Assembly: GCF_000350225.1 (NCBI RefSeq)
Contig: NW_005179076.1
Span: 96,960-160,959 of the forward strand
Direction: 5' to 3'
Source of the DNA: Chondrus crispus
Lineage: Eukaryota > Rhodophyta > Florideophyceae > Gigartinales > Gigartinaceae
DNA length: 64,000 nt
In this document: positions 42,094 to 53,157 of the stretch, piece after piece
How the letters are laid out: each line of letters opens with the position of its first letter
How positions within the stretch are numbered: the first letter of the stretch is position 1
Notes under the pieces: model-generated
Told to the model about the DNA's origin: nothing
What the model saw: the letters and a program-made list of their open reading frames with translations, nothing else
Databases searched by the model: none
Position numbers and translations under genes: made by a program

Positions 42094-44391
42094 CTAGTTT
42101 TTCTGCCGTGGGGGGATCCTTCTCACATCCAACGGGGCAGGTCCCGCGGCGGGCCCTCTGAAGGGTTGGTTCGACCTCGGCGTTGAAGCACTCGGGGCGC
42201 TCGCCGTCTGCGAATCGAACCAATTCTTGACCTTCAGGTAACTCGTCGATGGTATCCCTAACCTTTCCATCGGAGACAACGCCTCATAATTTTCCAAAAC
42301 TCGGTGCATTTCCCGGAGGGAAAGAATGCACGTTGGCGCGGCGTGCCCCTTTTCATAGCAATGATAGCACACCAGTCCGTGCGTCTTGACGGGATATTGC
42401 GGCCTAGGCCCTCCACGGGCCAGCGGTCTTCCTTGACATTGCGGCCTTCCCATCCAGCCTGGCCTTCGAAACGTCGTACCCTTGTCTTCCATCGGAATGC
42501 GCGGCGCCGGCGTGTGGCAGCGCCCCCGAAACATCATCACGGGATCCGTGGGCTCTGAAAAGGACTCCGTCGTGTATGCAGGCGTCGGTAAAGTTGACGA
42601 CCCGCTTGCCCCGTAGTCCTCGTGTCCGTAGCCCTCCGACGGCTCAATGAACTCGCTTTCGGCTACAAACCCGCCCTCGTAGTGATTCTCGCTACTTCCG
42701 TGCGCCTCGCACTCATCTGACGCGGAAATTGACTCGGCTAAATGGACGGCGGCATGACTTTTGCGACCGGGATAAGAAGCTCTCGGCTTCTTACCTGCCC
42801 GGATCGTCGACGGCGTCTGGATTGTGACCTTCTTGGTCTTCTTGTCCTTAGCGCGGCTCACCGAGCCATGCGCCATCGCGTAATTCACTAGTCTCAAAAA
42901 CGAAACGTCCCGATTGTCTTGTCGGTATTGAGATACCATCGGCTTGATACTCGAATCGAGTCCTTCAGTAAACATCGTCATTTGTTCTTCCATCGAATAT
43001 ACGTTTCCACATCGATTGCTTGCGTCCGTCAGACGGATATAAAATTCCATCTCGTCTTCAGACGGTCTTTGCTGAACCTCTCGCAATGCAAGCACCGCTT
43101 GACGGATCGCCTCGTCGGTTGCGAAACTCCTCAACAACCACTGTACGGCCTCCGGCCAAACGGATACCTTTCCGTGATGGGCTCCGGCCGTCTGAGACAC
43201 CGAAGTGTACTGTCTCAAGGCGATGCCGCTTAAAAATTCGGGCAACAAGCGGATCGCTTGCCCCTCGTTCATTTCTTGAGTATCAAACTCTTGAACTAAT
43301 TTTGCCAAAAAATTCAACACAAGGACTCCGTCCTCACCTGTGAACGTGTTGTCCTTCTTCACCTTAGACGGAATATTTCTCCTGATTTTTCGCACGGCGG
43401 TCCGCCGGGAACTTGACAAATATGTCTGCGGGTTCCGCAAGCGGTACGTTCGGTACGAAAGTAATTTCTTGAAGAGGTAGTTGGTCGGATTCAGATTCTC
43501 CAACTCCTCCCATCGCGGCCCGCGCCGCGTTGCGACATCTTCGGGTTCCGCGTCCTTGTCTCTCCGCGAGGCGGACGAAGTGATTCTGCCCCATCTGGAG
43601 GAAATCTTCTTGCCCTGCGAAATTCCTTTTCCTTCCTCTGAACGATGTTCGGAATCGCTGGCATGGTTCGACGAACCGTCGTCACCATCTTCGGAAAGGC
43701 CATCCGACTCGGCCGTTGAGTCCTGGCCCTCCGGCTCGTCACTACAGTGACTCTTGCTCCGGCGTCGCAGATTCTTCTTCGAAGTCTTCGACTTGGAACT
43801 CCGCTGTACAACGGCCTTGTCCTTCTTCGATCGACGGTCACCTTCTCGACGCGTAGGGAGCAGCTCTTGCCCGGCGACCTGTTCAAGGTCCTTGAGACGA
43901 TGAGCGGCGCGGTCGAACCGGTCGTCGATACTGCTTCTAAATTTGCCTAAGGACTCCAAAGCTTGATTCACGTCGCGCCTTGCGTCCTTGACCGAAATTT
44001 TCAACGAAGCTAGGACCTCCCGCTCCAGACCGTCGGTCGCCTCACCTCGCTCCTTCTCGACGAGATCCACTCGAGCCGATAGCTCTCCTAAAACGGCGTG
44101 GAACTCGGAGGCTTGCAACTCCAACTGCTTCCGGACGAGGGCCAATTCAGCCTCGAGATTTTTCGTCATCTCTTGGCGAATTTCCTCGCCCATCTTCTCG
44201 AACCTGTAGGAGACATTATCCTTGTCGGCGTCAATCCCCGTCGGGGATTCTTGACCTTCGGGATCCGTGGCCGTATTGGCCTGGCTTCGGGTGCGAGGAC
44301 CTCGCGGGATCCTCGACGCCCTTGCCGATCCGACTCTGCTCGCCCCGGGACCGACGTCCCCGGGTGCGCTTGTTGACATGGTTCGTTTCAA
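42094..44391 (-). CDS. Gag polyprotein of gypsy A
   Basis: 765 codons from an ATG at 44391 (a second Met follows at codon 5). The N-terminal 250 residues are charged and coiled-coil-like (EEIRQEMTKNLEAELALVRK). The capsid region has the gypsy Gag motifs FDTQEMNEGQAIRLLPEFL and REVQQRPSEDEMEFYIRL, then a basic linker. A single CCHC zinc knuckle, CYHCYEKGHAAPTC, lies at about 675-688. The frame ends at TAG (42094) and overlaps the next frame, so Pol is made by a frameshift or from a separate start. The frame is intact. Confidence 0.92.
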   Translation of the reverse strand: MKRTMSTSAPGDVGPGASRVGSARASRIPRGPRTRSQANTATDPEGQESPTGIDADKDNVSYRFEKMGEEIRQEMTKNLEAELALVRKQLELQASEFHAVLGELSARVDLVEKERGEATDGLEREVLASLKISVKDARRDVNQALESLGKFRSSIDDRFDRAAHRLKDLEQVAGQELLPTRREGDRRSKKDKAVVQRSSKSKTSKKNLRRRSKSHCSDEPEGQDSTAESDGLSEDGDDGSSNHASDSEHRSEEGKGISQGKKISSRWGRITSSASRRDKDAEPEDVATRRGPRWEELENLNPTNYLFKKLLSYRTYRLRNPQTYLSSSRRTAVRKIRRNIPSKVKKDNTFTGEDGVLVLNFLAKLVQEFDTQEMNEGQAIRLLPEFLSGIALRQYTSVSQTAGAHHGKVSVWPEAVQWLLRSFATDEAIRQAVLALREVQQRPSEDEMEFYIRLTDASNRCGNVYSMEEQMTMFTEGLDSSIKPMVSQYRQDNRDVSFLRLVNYAMAHGSVSRAKDKKTKKVTIQTPSTIRAGKKPRASYPGRKSHAAVHLAESISASDECEAHGSSENHYEGGFVAESEFIEPSEGYGHEDYGASGSSTLPTPAYTTESFSEPTDPVMMFRGRCHTPAPRIPMEDKGTTFRRPGWMGRPQCQGRPLARGGPRPQYPVKTHGLVCYHCYEKGHAAPTCILSLREMHRVLENYEALSPMERLGIPSTSYLKVKNWFDSQTASAPSASTPRSNQPFRGPAAGPAPLDVRRIPPRQKN

Positions 44392-44641
44392 AAAAAAGAT
44401 TCTAACTTAACACAAAGAAAAAAAAAGAAAACGCTACAGCACCTGAATAAACTTACGTCGCAGAGAAAACTCCTGTAGTTCGTTTCAGCTTACGCAGCTT
44501 CTAGGTCGGGTCTCCAGTACGCAAAGATTCTAGGTCGGGAGACCACTTTTGTAGTGCGTCTCCAGACCTGGACTTTCGTAGGCAAAATTCTTGATCAGGT
44601 CTCCAGCACAGTAGACAAATTCTAGGTCGGGAGACCACTTT
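44392..44641 (-). other. Leader of gypsy A with duplicated primer-site/LTR-edge sequence
   Basis: The motif TTCTAGGTCGGGAGACCACT, followed by TTTGTAGTGC, occurs at 44529-44558 and again at 44618-44647, the second running into the LTR. A degenerate third copy starts at 44497. The minus-strand primer site should start just inside the 5' LTR; TGGTCTCCCGACC is a candidate, but I cannot match it to a specific tRNA. Confidence 0.6.
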
Positions 44642-45607
44642 TGTAGTGCAATGGGCCTGTTAGGCAGAGACCAAGGTGCGACGGTCCAATACAAACAACA
44701 GCAACAAAAACAACAACTGCCAACGGCACAGCGCTACGGAGTGTTCGAAGCTCCCTGTCCTCTTTAAGCGGGTTTGCGGCCCGCAGTAGCTCGGATCCCT
44801 GATAGGGGGGGCAGAGAGAAGGGCCCAGCCCGGGATCGGTAAATGGTGGTAGAGACTTGTAAAGGCAACTGCTCGACGAGTTCGGAGGGGTTTGGAGGTA
44901 AACCTGGTCCGATGGGTCGTAAATCCAATGCTCGAAGAACGCCTTGTACACCTTATACCCTTGATAAGGTCTTCAACGGGGACGTCGCAACGTAGCCCGT
45001 CGGGAAAGAAGAAAACGTAGCAGCGCTACACCGTCGTACTGCCCGATGGCAAAGTACCAACAACGGATCAGTCGCAACCAGATTCCGATGGAACCAACAC
45101 TGAGAAAGGCACCACTGGTGCACCAACACAAAAGCCCGATGGCAAATGACGTCACGTTGCGGATCGCAATCCTACAAGGTGGGACCAACTCAAGATTAAG
45201 GGAAATTAGGATAGGGAAATAAAGGAAATTGATAAGGGAAAAAGGGGACCCCCGAGCGCAAAGAATAAAGTAATCTGTAGTTAAAGGGAACGTCTTGTAA
45301 AAGACGGACTTCAACCAAGGCGATATCAGACTCTGGCAACTCGGGTTACCTTTATTGACTTGGTGGTCAGAGGGCTAAGGTATATATCGCCCCGCCGGAA
45401 CCACTACAGTAGCTCGCGGCGCTAGATCCTAAATCTAATCTAATGTCAGCAAAATTAATGCTAACTAATTAACTAAATGAAATAAAATAATTAAAAATTA
45501 AAACTGTGCAATTATTCACACGTGTGTCCCCCAACCCGGACTATTTGTTATATCCAAAATATTTTCCTCTCTTTTCACCCCCCTTTTCAGGTGCGTATTG
45601 CACTACA
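44642..45607 (-). repeat. 5' LTR of gypsy A
   Basis: 966 bp, TGTAGTGCAATGGG to TATTGCACTACA, followed by TAACC (45608-45612), which matches 18420-18424. Confidence 0.93.
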
Positions 45608-45655
45608 TAACCCCCCTTCATTCCGTGTTGTCGGGTTGAAGGTAGTTATACCACA
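45608..45655. mobile_element. LTR, family E, copy 3, right piece
   Basis: Continuation of 17871-18424, ending TAGTTATACCACA. Begins with the second TAACC and is followed by CCGTT. Confidence 0.85.
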
Positions 45656-45952
45656 CCGTTCTAAGGTAACTAACAGATGCTGCCTTAGAATAAGCGGGAA
45701 GTCGGGCGTAGGCGGAAAGTCACCGACAAGTCCGTGCTTGTCCCCCCTCCCCGCCGCCGGTTGGCTCCATATTTAATATGCAAAGTAATCTATCATAACC
45801 CCACAGTGCCTCGATACTGTACTGTATTACTGTCAGCCGTCGGGGCTGACAGTACACGTAGTACCCGTGTGTGTGCGCGCTTCGTTCACGCGTGATACAC
45901 GTGTGCTCGTGTATGCAGGCGCCCCTCGTACCCGTGGGGTACACGTGGACAT
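45656..45952. mobile_element. LTR, family D, middle piece of the split copy
   Basis: Continuation of 17595-17870, collinear with 46230-46520 of the neighbouring family D LTR. It is cut at 45952 by the 3' LTR of gypsy C. Confidence 0.8.
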
Positions 45953-46607
45953 TGTAGCATAAACACCCCCAGCGATAGGGGTGTATGCACAGTTCGACCG
46001 AGACCCCGTCCGATCCGGAAGATGGGGGTGAAGCAGGACACCAGCTAACGGCACCGGGCAGCGGGCCCGGGTAGCGTGGTAGAGCAGGAACGGGGAGGAC
46101 ACCGGTACGCGCGAGCGGTTCGACGCCTCGACGCCCCGGCGCGGTACTGGGTAGCGATCCAGTACCGACGGGCGGAGGCGGAGCCGACTCATGGGCCTAC
46201 CGCGCGCGTCCTCAACCCGCGCTCGGTGCCGCTCTAAGGTAGTTAGCGAGCGCTACCTTAGAATAAGCGGGAAGTCGGACCTTGACGGTCGGTGGGTGAC
46301 AAGTCCGTGCTTGTCTTCCTCCACCGCCGCCGGTCCGCTCCATATTTAATGTACATAATAACCTATCATAATAGTACAGTACCGATGTACTGTAGCGGTC
46401 GGTCGACACTGTAAACTGTCAGCCATCGGGGCTGACAGTAAACGTGTGTGTGCGCTCTTCGGTCCCGCGCGTACACGTGTACACGTGCGCCCCCTGTACT
46501 CGGGGGTAGACGTGGTGGGACTGTAGAGCATCAAGCCCCACAGTAATCGATCCGATTCTGAGTTGATCTAATTTAAAATAAAGCCCCAGGGGGGGGGTTA
46601 TACTACA
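45953..46607 (-). mobile_element. 3' LTR of gypsy C (family D)
   Basis: 655 bp from TGTAGCATAAACACC to GGTTATACTACA. No duplication flanks it (GACAT on the left, CGCCC on the right). The right side is a G-run on the minus strand (46608-46616) like a polypurine tract, so this is the downstream LTR of a minus-strand element rather than a solo LTR. Confidence 0.8.
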
Positions 46608-46645
46608 CGCCCCCCCTTAAGCGGGGACGTCCGCGTCCACGGGTG
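46608..46645 (-). other. Polypurine tract and relic of integrase 3' end
   Basis: On the minus strand the block reads as ...DADVPA-stop then a G7 run, closely like the end of the C integrase (51473-51500: NANVHA-stop then a G8 run). It looks like a duplicated end. Confidence 0.5.
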
Positions 46646-46664
46646 CTTGTAGAGAGGGGACAAC

Positions 46665-49358
46665 ATGTACGGCCACGCCGTCTATACGGTCGATTCCGCT
46701 CTCCCTGTCGACTCTGCTCCCTGCTCGCTATCCTCCGTGCTCCGTCTCGCACCTCCCTACGCGCGCGCAGGTCATTCCTCCTCCCCTTCTGGGGACGACG
46801 AATTCGTCGTCACTCCGTCACCCCTGCCCCCCTTCCGGCGCGCGATCCTGCGCGTTCCCTCCGGGCTGGTTCTCGACATCACCCTACTACCCCCGTCGCG
46901 GGAGTCCGTCCTCGTTCATCTGGCCTCAGCTCTGTCGGCTCTCTCTCCCGTCCTTCCTCACGGGCTCGTCAACTCTGTCGGTCGCGTACTCGGTTCGCGC
47001 GTCCCGTGTCTCCCTATGTCGTCCCTCATCCCTTTTCGGGGCGGTCCTTCGCTCCCTCTGCCCCCGCCTGGCAGTGGATCGGGCACGCCGGTTGTCTGCC
47101 CCTTGACCACTGAGGACCCCACCTCCGTCGAGGAGGGATGTGCATCCGGGCTACCTTCTGCCGGTGCCGATTCGTCGGCTCCCCCGCCATGGTGGCCTCC
47201 GCGTCCTTTCCGGAAGTCCCGGGGGGGTCGCGCGTCTACCGTGTCCGACGAGTTATGCCCCCCGCCTTCCATCATCCCGCCGCCAGATGCTCGTCCGGTG
47301 ACTGGGGCCTCGGTGCCGCTTCGACCTGAGCGTGTTGACGACGCGGTCGGCCTCTCCGGTGGAGACCTCGTGACGGGGCCTCGCGGTGGCCCGTACCACC
47401 CCGGGGAGGGCTCGCATGAGGCCTTTGGCAGCTGCCAGCATCCCGGTGCGCCGCGCGCTGCCCCCCGCCTCGACGAGGGCGGAGAGAGGGAGGCGTCCAA
47501 CACCTCCATGAGGTGGCTGGGGGTGCCCTTGGAGCGGTCAATCCCGCTACCGCTCGGTCGCTTGACATACGCGTGGCGACGCCATGCGCGGGCGAGCGTA
47601 ACAGTGGGGGAGCTGCTGTCGCCAGTGTGCTGGAAAGGACCTTCTACGAATTCGGTCCATATACGAAGGAGGGCTGACCGAAGAGGCCTCCTTGGCGCTG
47701 GGTTGCCTCCTCGCCGAGGGCGGTGGCGCTCCTTACCAACTACCCGACGAGATTCCTAGTGATAGGACTTTCGCTTTTTGCGTGGAAGAGGTCGAGTATG
47801 TCGACCACATGTTGACGTACCTCTTCCACCGGGGGCCCCGTGGTCCCCCTCGCTTCATTCTCCCGGAGGTCACCGGGCTCTACGTCGGCCCCCGTCCGCG
47901 CACTCGCTCTAAGGCGCGAGCGGCCCTCCAGAAGTCCGCATGTTCCCTCATGCGGATTCACCACATTGCCCTGGCGCCCAACGATTGGGCGACTTACGGG
48001 CACCGCGGGGAAGAGGACGGGCGCGTGTTCTCGTCCGCCTCGTTCTCCCCGGGCTTGTCGAGAAGCGATTTCCCTGAGCTTCCGCCGGTCGTAGGGGAGT
48101 TGCTCCTCTCGTTGGGAGTTCACCCGTTACTCCCCTATGCCTCGAAGCACTTCGGCTTTGCCTGCGGTGACCCGAAACACCTGGTTTTTGATTACCTCGC
48201 GTACAACGTAGAGCGAGAATGGGCGTGGTGTCTTGGTAACGCCTTCATGAATGAGGTCTCTCTCCACGGGCGTGCTTTCGTGCAACCCGTGGGGGTACTC
48301 TCCTTCCTTGGGCGAGTGGCGCTATCCCTTCCGGACGTTGCCATGCATCCTCTCGAGCGTGGCTCACCGTGTGTGGCCTGGTCGTACTCCTCTGTACTAG
48401 ACCTGATGCACCGCGCCGGGCGGTGCCCGAACGTAATCGTCGTCCTTGGACGGACTACACGACAGGGACTCGGAGCCTCTTTCTCCTGTATGACCATCGG
48501 AGCGACTCCTTCGTGGCCCGTCCAAGCGTCCCCACCGCGGGCCCGTCCCGAGGAAAGGGAGGCGTCGGGTCTACGGCGCGCGAGGCGCATCGGAAGCAGT
48601 ATCGTGACCTGGACGGCGAGCTTCCCCCAATCGCGTTGGCCAGGGTGAGCGTGCCGTCGGTGCTTCCCAAGGCGGGTCACGATACTGCGTCGGGGTCCCC
48701 GTTGCCCCCTCTGCCTTCTCTTGGCTCCGTCGGTTGCCTCGGTGCCCAACGGAACACCGCGTTGACCCTTGACCTAGCTCGCGACGAGCTCACCGCAATC
48801 CCCAGGTTGTCTCGCGCCCTGGGGAGTCTGGTCGATAGGGCTTGGACTGTAGAGGGACTACTCCGTACCCTTACGAGCTGGTATGTCGAACGTAGCAGCG
48901 AAGTGCGCCGTCTCGGGGCGGAACGACGGGCGTTTGCCGCAGAGCGTGACTCCCTCGCAGAGCAGCTCCGCGGCTCTCAGGATGAGCTGAAGGTTCTACG
49001 AGAGTCGTCCTCCTTACAGGCGAGTGGTCTCCGGCGCGCGGCGGCCGATTGCGATAGATACCGCGGCGAGCGGGACGCCCTTAGGGCCGAACGTGTCGCC
49101 CCGTCGGCCGTGAGCCTTCCTGGCCCTGTGCCACGCCAGGGCCTTCGAGACCCTTACCAGAGTCGCGAGCTCGACTCTTCGATGGCCGACGAACTCGCGA
49201 CTTCGGTCAACCCAGCTCGCCGGTGGACAACGCATGGCGTAGTCGCCCTTCCACCGCTTCACGAGACGGAGGCGGGTGTACCGTCGCACCCTTGCTACTG
49301 CCCCGCGAGCGGGCGGGCTTCCGGGCCGCCGGCGTTCCCCGACGGGACGGAGCACTGA
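46665..49358 (+). pseudogene. Long antisense reading frame of gypsy C with coiled-coil C-terminus, two frameshifts
   Basis: Three overlapping plus-strand frames (46665-47759, 47692-48648, 48369-49358) read as one protein of about 890 residues if shifts near 47625 and 48440 are allowed. The N-terminal third is Pro/Ser-rich. The middle is globular (TFAFCVEEVEYVDHMLTYLF, LAYNVEREWAWCLGNAFMNE). The end is a coiled coil (RRLGAERRAFAAERDSLAEQ). It lies between the C integrase and the 3' LTR on the opposite strand. Antisense ORFs in this place are known in plant RIRE2/Retand-type gypsy elements, whose proteins also have globular plus coiled-coil parts; homology is not shown. Codon use is very GC-rich. 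Confidence 0.5.
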
Positions 49359-51472
49359 TCGGTCGAGTCTATCAGCGCTCCCTGCGCGTCCTTTGTTAGC
49401 CCCCTTTCTCCGTAAAGCCCTTCAGGCATTTCCTGGTCCCCTTTTCCCGACATTTGGTAGTTGCCGTTTTCCTCCTTCGCCCTTACCGGAGCGGTATGCC
49501 GAAGAGTGGTCGGACTTTCCGCCCTCGTAACGAGGGCGGCCATACGCGCCCGCATGTACAAGGTGGCGCGTCGACGTGCGGAACCTGCTCACTGACCCAC
49601 AGTATCTCGCCCGTACCGGGGGCCTTTGAATAAGGGAGTCGCTCGGCTCTGCACTTTTGTTTCCTTCCTCGTTAATCATCGTTAACTAACCTCGGACGGG
49701 GTCTCTCCTCGTCGAGACAGGGGAGGTTGCGCCTGGCGACATCGCTCCTACTCAGCCCTCGATTCCGAGGGGAGGGGCGAGTAGAGAAGCTTGTCACGTT
49801 AGTCGCCTCGGGGTCCGCGGTCTCTCGCGCCCTTCGATGGGGGTGGTTTCTGCCGGACCTCCTCCCATCCCGTGGCGTCCGGGTCGTGCCGAACCCGCGT
49901 CACGGGGTCGCGCGTACCGGGGTCCCTTTCGGTTTCCATTCGGGGCGGATTCGCGCACCTTCTGACGCCGTCTCGGGGCGTCTGGTGCCTCGCGGTCCCT
50001 CTTCGTGCTCGCTGGCAGTGGCCTTCCTCCTTGCTCGTTCGAAAGCGTTGACACCTATTCGTTAGTATGATCATACGCTCGTGCCATCCGTTCCGGACGG
50101 AGTCGTACTATTCTTTCGCGGAATGCGTGGAGTTTGGGGCATGGTCGCTCACGAGAGCGGCCATGTCCCCTCCTCGATGCTTCTCCTGACAGATCCGTGA
50201 CGCCGTCTGTGTGGAGCGTGGCGGCGGCGCGGTCACGACTTCGGGGCGTCGGCGTTCCACGCCCTCGCGCTACCTCGGTCCCCGGCAGTCGGTCGTTCTG
50301 GTTCGTCCTTGCCAGGGCGACCTGTTCTCCGTATTCGACGGGAGTCGGCGCGGCGCACGTATAGCGCAATGGAGGGGTCAGTAGCGTCAGTGACCGTGAG
50401 TTGGCGTTCTCCGTCGCCGCTCGCAGGTAAGCGCAAGGGTAGCGTGCGCTCGTCATCTCCTCTACCGTAGCAACCCGGCCCGTCGTCTCTCGTGGTAGCA
50501 CAGCTCGGACCCGTCGCTCAACCCGTCCGCAGTCGGACGCGTGACGGGGAGACGGGGAGGGCGAGTCGTTCGGTCACCTTGGTGTGCGTGGGTGTCGAAA
50601 TTGCGGGGCGCCCGCTCGATGCGGCGCCCCTGTCGAGCTCGCTCCTTCCTCCCTTCTAGTGAGGGGGCGGACGTGTGTACCTTCACGCGAGTATTTGTTG
50701 TACCGTCGGGCAGCGTCGTCCGGTTTCGCTCTTGCTTGGCACATGGCGCACAGTACCCCTGTGTGCTATGCATGTGCGGGTGTAATTGCCCCTGTTAATT
50801 TTCCGTTATTTTCAGAGGCTGGCGGCGGGGTAATTTAGGGCCGACGCGAGCCGGTGTTGCTGCGTGGCGTGCAGCTCCGGTGTCGCTCGTTCTCATACCC
50901 CGTAATTTCCCTTATTTCGGGGTATGCCCCGGCGGCGGTTTTGAAGTGTCTCGCGCGTTTTCTCGCACACCACCCATATGGATGGGGTCATGCTCCGATC
51001 GTTCGTTCGGTTATCGTGCGGACTGAACGCTGGATATGAGCCTCCCCCTTCTCGGGTACACCGAACTTAGAGGAGGGCATTTTGGTCGCTTCCTCCGCCC
51101 GCCAAAGGGCTCCCGTGGCTCCGCTAGTGCTCGCCTCTTTCGTCGGTCGTCTCCCTGCCGCAGTTGCCGGACTTAACGGAACGGCCGGCAATTCTGTTCG
51201 GGAGGGGGGTTGTCCGACGGTTCCGCTCCGAACGGGGTTTTGCGGTCCTCGTAATGTCGGTCATTACGAGGGCTGAACATTTTTTCAGGCAGTTCGTACT
51301 GTCCTGTTCTTATGGCTCGCGTCCCTGACGTCCGAGAAGTCAAGACGACTTGACTTAAACACGTCCCCGGCTGTGACCCTCCGATAGGGTCAGCCGTCCT
51401 CCTTCGCTTCCCCTTTTCGTCTGTTCGTGCAGGCTGGGGTTAATCCGCGAAGGAGCGGTTGAGGGCCCCCCC
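49359..51472. other. GC-rich 3' region of gypsy C, no recognisable gene
   Basis: Only short frames on both strands with no known motif. Probably 3' untranslated region of the element (minus strand), or the 3' part of the antisense transcript. Confidence 0.4.
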
Positions 51473-52850
51473 TTAAGCGTGAACGTTCGCGTTCACAATT
51501 TGGGTGAGGTCTCTGCCGGTACGTCTCCGGAGGCGTTGGGCGTAACGAGACACCAATTCCTCCGGGACGTGAGTCCGCGCAGTCCAAGTGGGCGCGTCGT
51601 AATCATCCCACTTGACGAGGAACTCCGTAGTTCCGTCTTCCATGACTCGATGTCTCAGTAGCCGTTCGACGGCATAATGCGTTTCCGCGGTGTCCTTATC
51701 GGCGAGGTCCGGCGGGGTCGTCGTACTTGCTCGTGGCGCGTCTATCGGAGACGGCGCGTACACGCAGCGGTCGGCGGAGACTCGCTCCGTGACCCCATCA
51801 CAATCGATCGTGATGGCTCGGCGGTCATTGGCGAGCACGCGGTAGGGTCCGGCAGCGGGCGAAGCAAGCTTGTTTGATGTCTTAGCCCCATCGGTGGGGT
51901 TGAGATATACATATTCTCCGGGACGGAGCCGGGAATTAATACGTCGTATGCGCTTATTGAAGTCGCGCTTGTAGCGAGCCTGCGTCCGACGCAGGCTCCC
52001 GTAGGCCTTTTGGATAGTCGAGTTTAAGGTCTTGAGGAACTCGGCACGTTGGTTCCCCCTATCGAAAGGGGGCGCGTCGCCTTCCGCCCTTCGGAGAGAG
52101 AACTCCGGCGGTGGCCTGCTGAGCACGAGCTCAAACGGCGTGGTGCGTGTAGTGCAATTTACGTGGGAGTTGTACGCATACGTAAGCGGCCCCACGTACA
52201 CATCCCAGTCGTCCTGGTGTTCACCTACGTAGTTCCGCAGCATCGAGGCGATTGTTCGGTTATATCGCTCGACTTGCCCGTTCGTCTGGGGATGGTACGC
52301 CGAAGTGTACAAATTCGTTATCCCCAGGACGCGGCACGTGCTGTGGAAGAACTTGGCATTAAACTGAGGGCCGTTGTCCGAAAGCAACGTGCGAGGGACG
52401 CCATACTTGAACACCCACGAGTCGCAGAACGCAACTGCGACCATGTACGCTGTTATCGTGCGGAGCGCAATTACTTGCGTTAGCTTACTGAAGCGGTCCG
52501 TAATCACGAGCAGGAACCGTTTTCCTGCCTTCGTCTTGGGAAGCGGCCCCAAAATGTCGATCGCGAGGCTCTCGAGGGGCCTCGTTGCTGGAAATAATCT
52601 CAATCGATTGAGATGTTTCCTCAGCTTCACCCGGTTCATCGCGCAGGTTCGACACCTTCGCACCGTGGCTGCACGTCTGCAGCCAGGTGGGGCCAGTAGT
52701 ACTCGCGTCGAAGTGGGTAGTACATACAGTTCTGGCTCGGGTGCCCCGCGATGGACGGGTTGTGGCACAGGCGAAGGAGCCTGGCGTGGAGCGTCCGAGA
52801 TACCACCACCTGAACGATATCAGGGTCGAAGGGGTGTCTTCGTCCCTTAC
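51473..52850 (-). CDS. Integrase plus chromodomain of gypsy C, N-terminus truncated
   Basis: The zinc-binding part (GHPSQNCMYYPLRREYYWPH) is in a neighbouring frame at 52850-52640; a frameshift near 52680 leads into the long frame. Core motifs are LAIDILGPLPKTKAG (Asp), LLSDNGPQF (Asp) and NGQVERYNRT (Glu). A GPY-type region (KLASPAAGPYRVL) and a C-terminal chromodomain follow (YAVERLLRHRVMEDGTTEFL, KWDDYDAPTWTA). Chromodomain and integrase are in one frame, unlike gypsy A. To the right the element is cut off near 52.85-52.98 kb by gypsy B sequence; RT and gag are absent. Confidence 0.92.
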
Positions 52851-52984
52851 CCCCTTGGCTCCTCCTGCTCCGTCTTCCCCTGTGCACGTCCCAGCTCGTC
52901 CCCCTTCTCCTGCCGCTGTTCCAGTTGCCGCCCCCTTGCCACCAATTGGCGACGCAGTCCAATCGACCAGGGGAGGTACGACCT

Positions 52985-53157
52985 CCCCGTCCTCTTCAAA
53001 TATCGTCCAAAAGAACGATGGCGCCACCAGCGTTTATCGCACACTACTCTGTGCCTACAGAATAAACGAGGGGGCTCTTCAAGGAGCGTCCCTTGTTGAC
53101 CTGCGCTTACTGGCGCAACTTGTCGCCTCACTTCCAAAGAAAAATATCCTTGGGTAA
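52985..53157 (+). CDS. Antisense reading frame end in the 3' region of gypsy B
   Basis: Counterpart of 19684-19856 in gypsy A: KNDGATSVYRTL, INEGALQGASLVDLRLLAQL, PKKNILG, stop. The upstream part of the frame (from 52687) is Pro-rich and partly C-derived. Confidence 0.35.

Larger units (their letters stand above)
18425..45607 (-). mobile_element. Ty3/gypsy chromodomain retrotransposon A, itself split by a 13.9 kb insertion
   Basis: Two LTRs of 967 and 966 bp bound it, with the 5-base duplication TAACC at 18420-18424 and 45608-45612. On the minus strand the order is 5' LTR, leader, gag (44391-42094), protease, reverse transcriptase, RNase H, integrase, chromodomain, a 4.3 kb 3' region and 3' LTR. 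Without the 13,920 bp insertion and its 4-base duplication the element is 13.26 kb, large for this group. The two LTRs look about 98% identical by eye, so it is fairly young. Several pol frameshifts make the copy non-autonomous. Confidence 0.93.

Noticed and set aside
44560-44641. Assigning a specific tRNA primer to gypsy A
   Set aside because: The bases next to the LTR do not fit the TTCRA loop pattern of a tRNA 3' end well enough to name one.
45608-45625. Second polypurine tract next to the 5' LTR of gypsy A (minus strand GAAGGGGGGTTA)
   Set aside because: It is flanking family E LTR sequence plus the TAACC duplication; the same bases occur in the uninterrupted copy at 12177-12190.
46560-46640. 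Solo LTR at 45953-46607
   Set aside because: The flanking five bases differ (GACAT and CGCCC) and a polypurine run adjoins it, so it is an element's 3' LTR.
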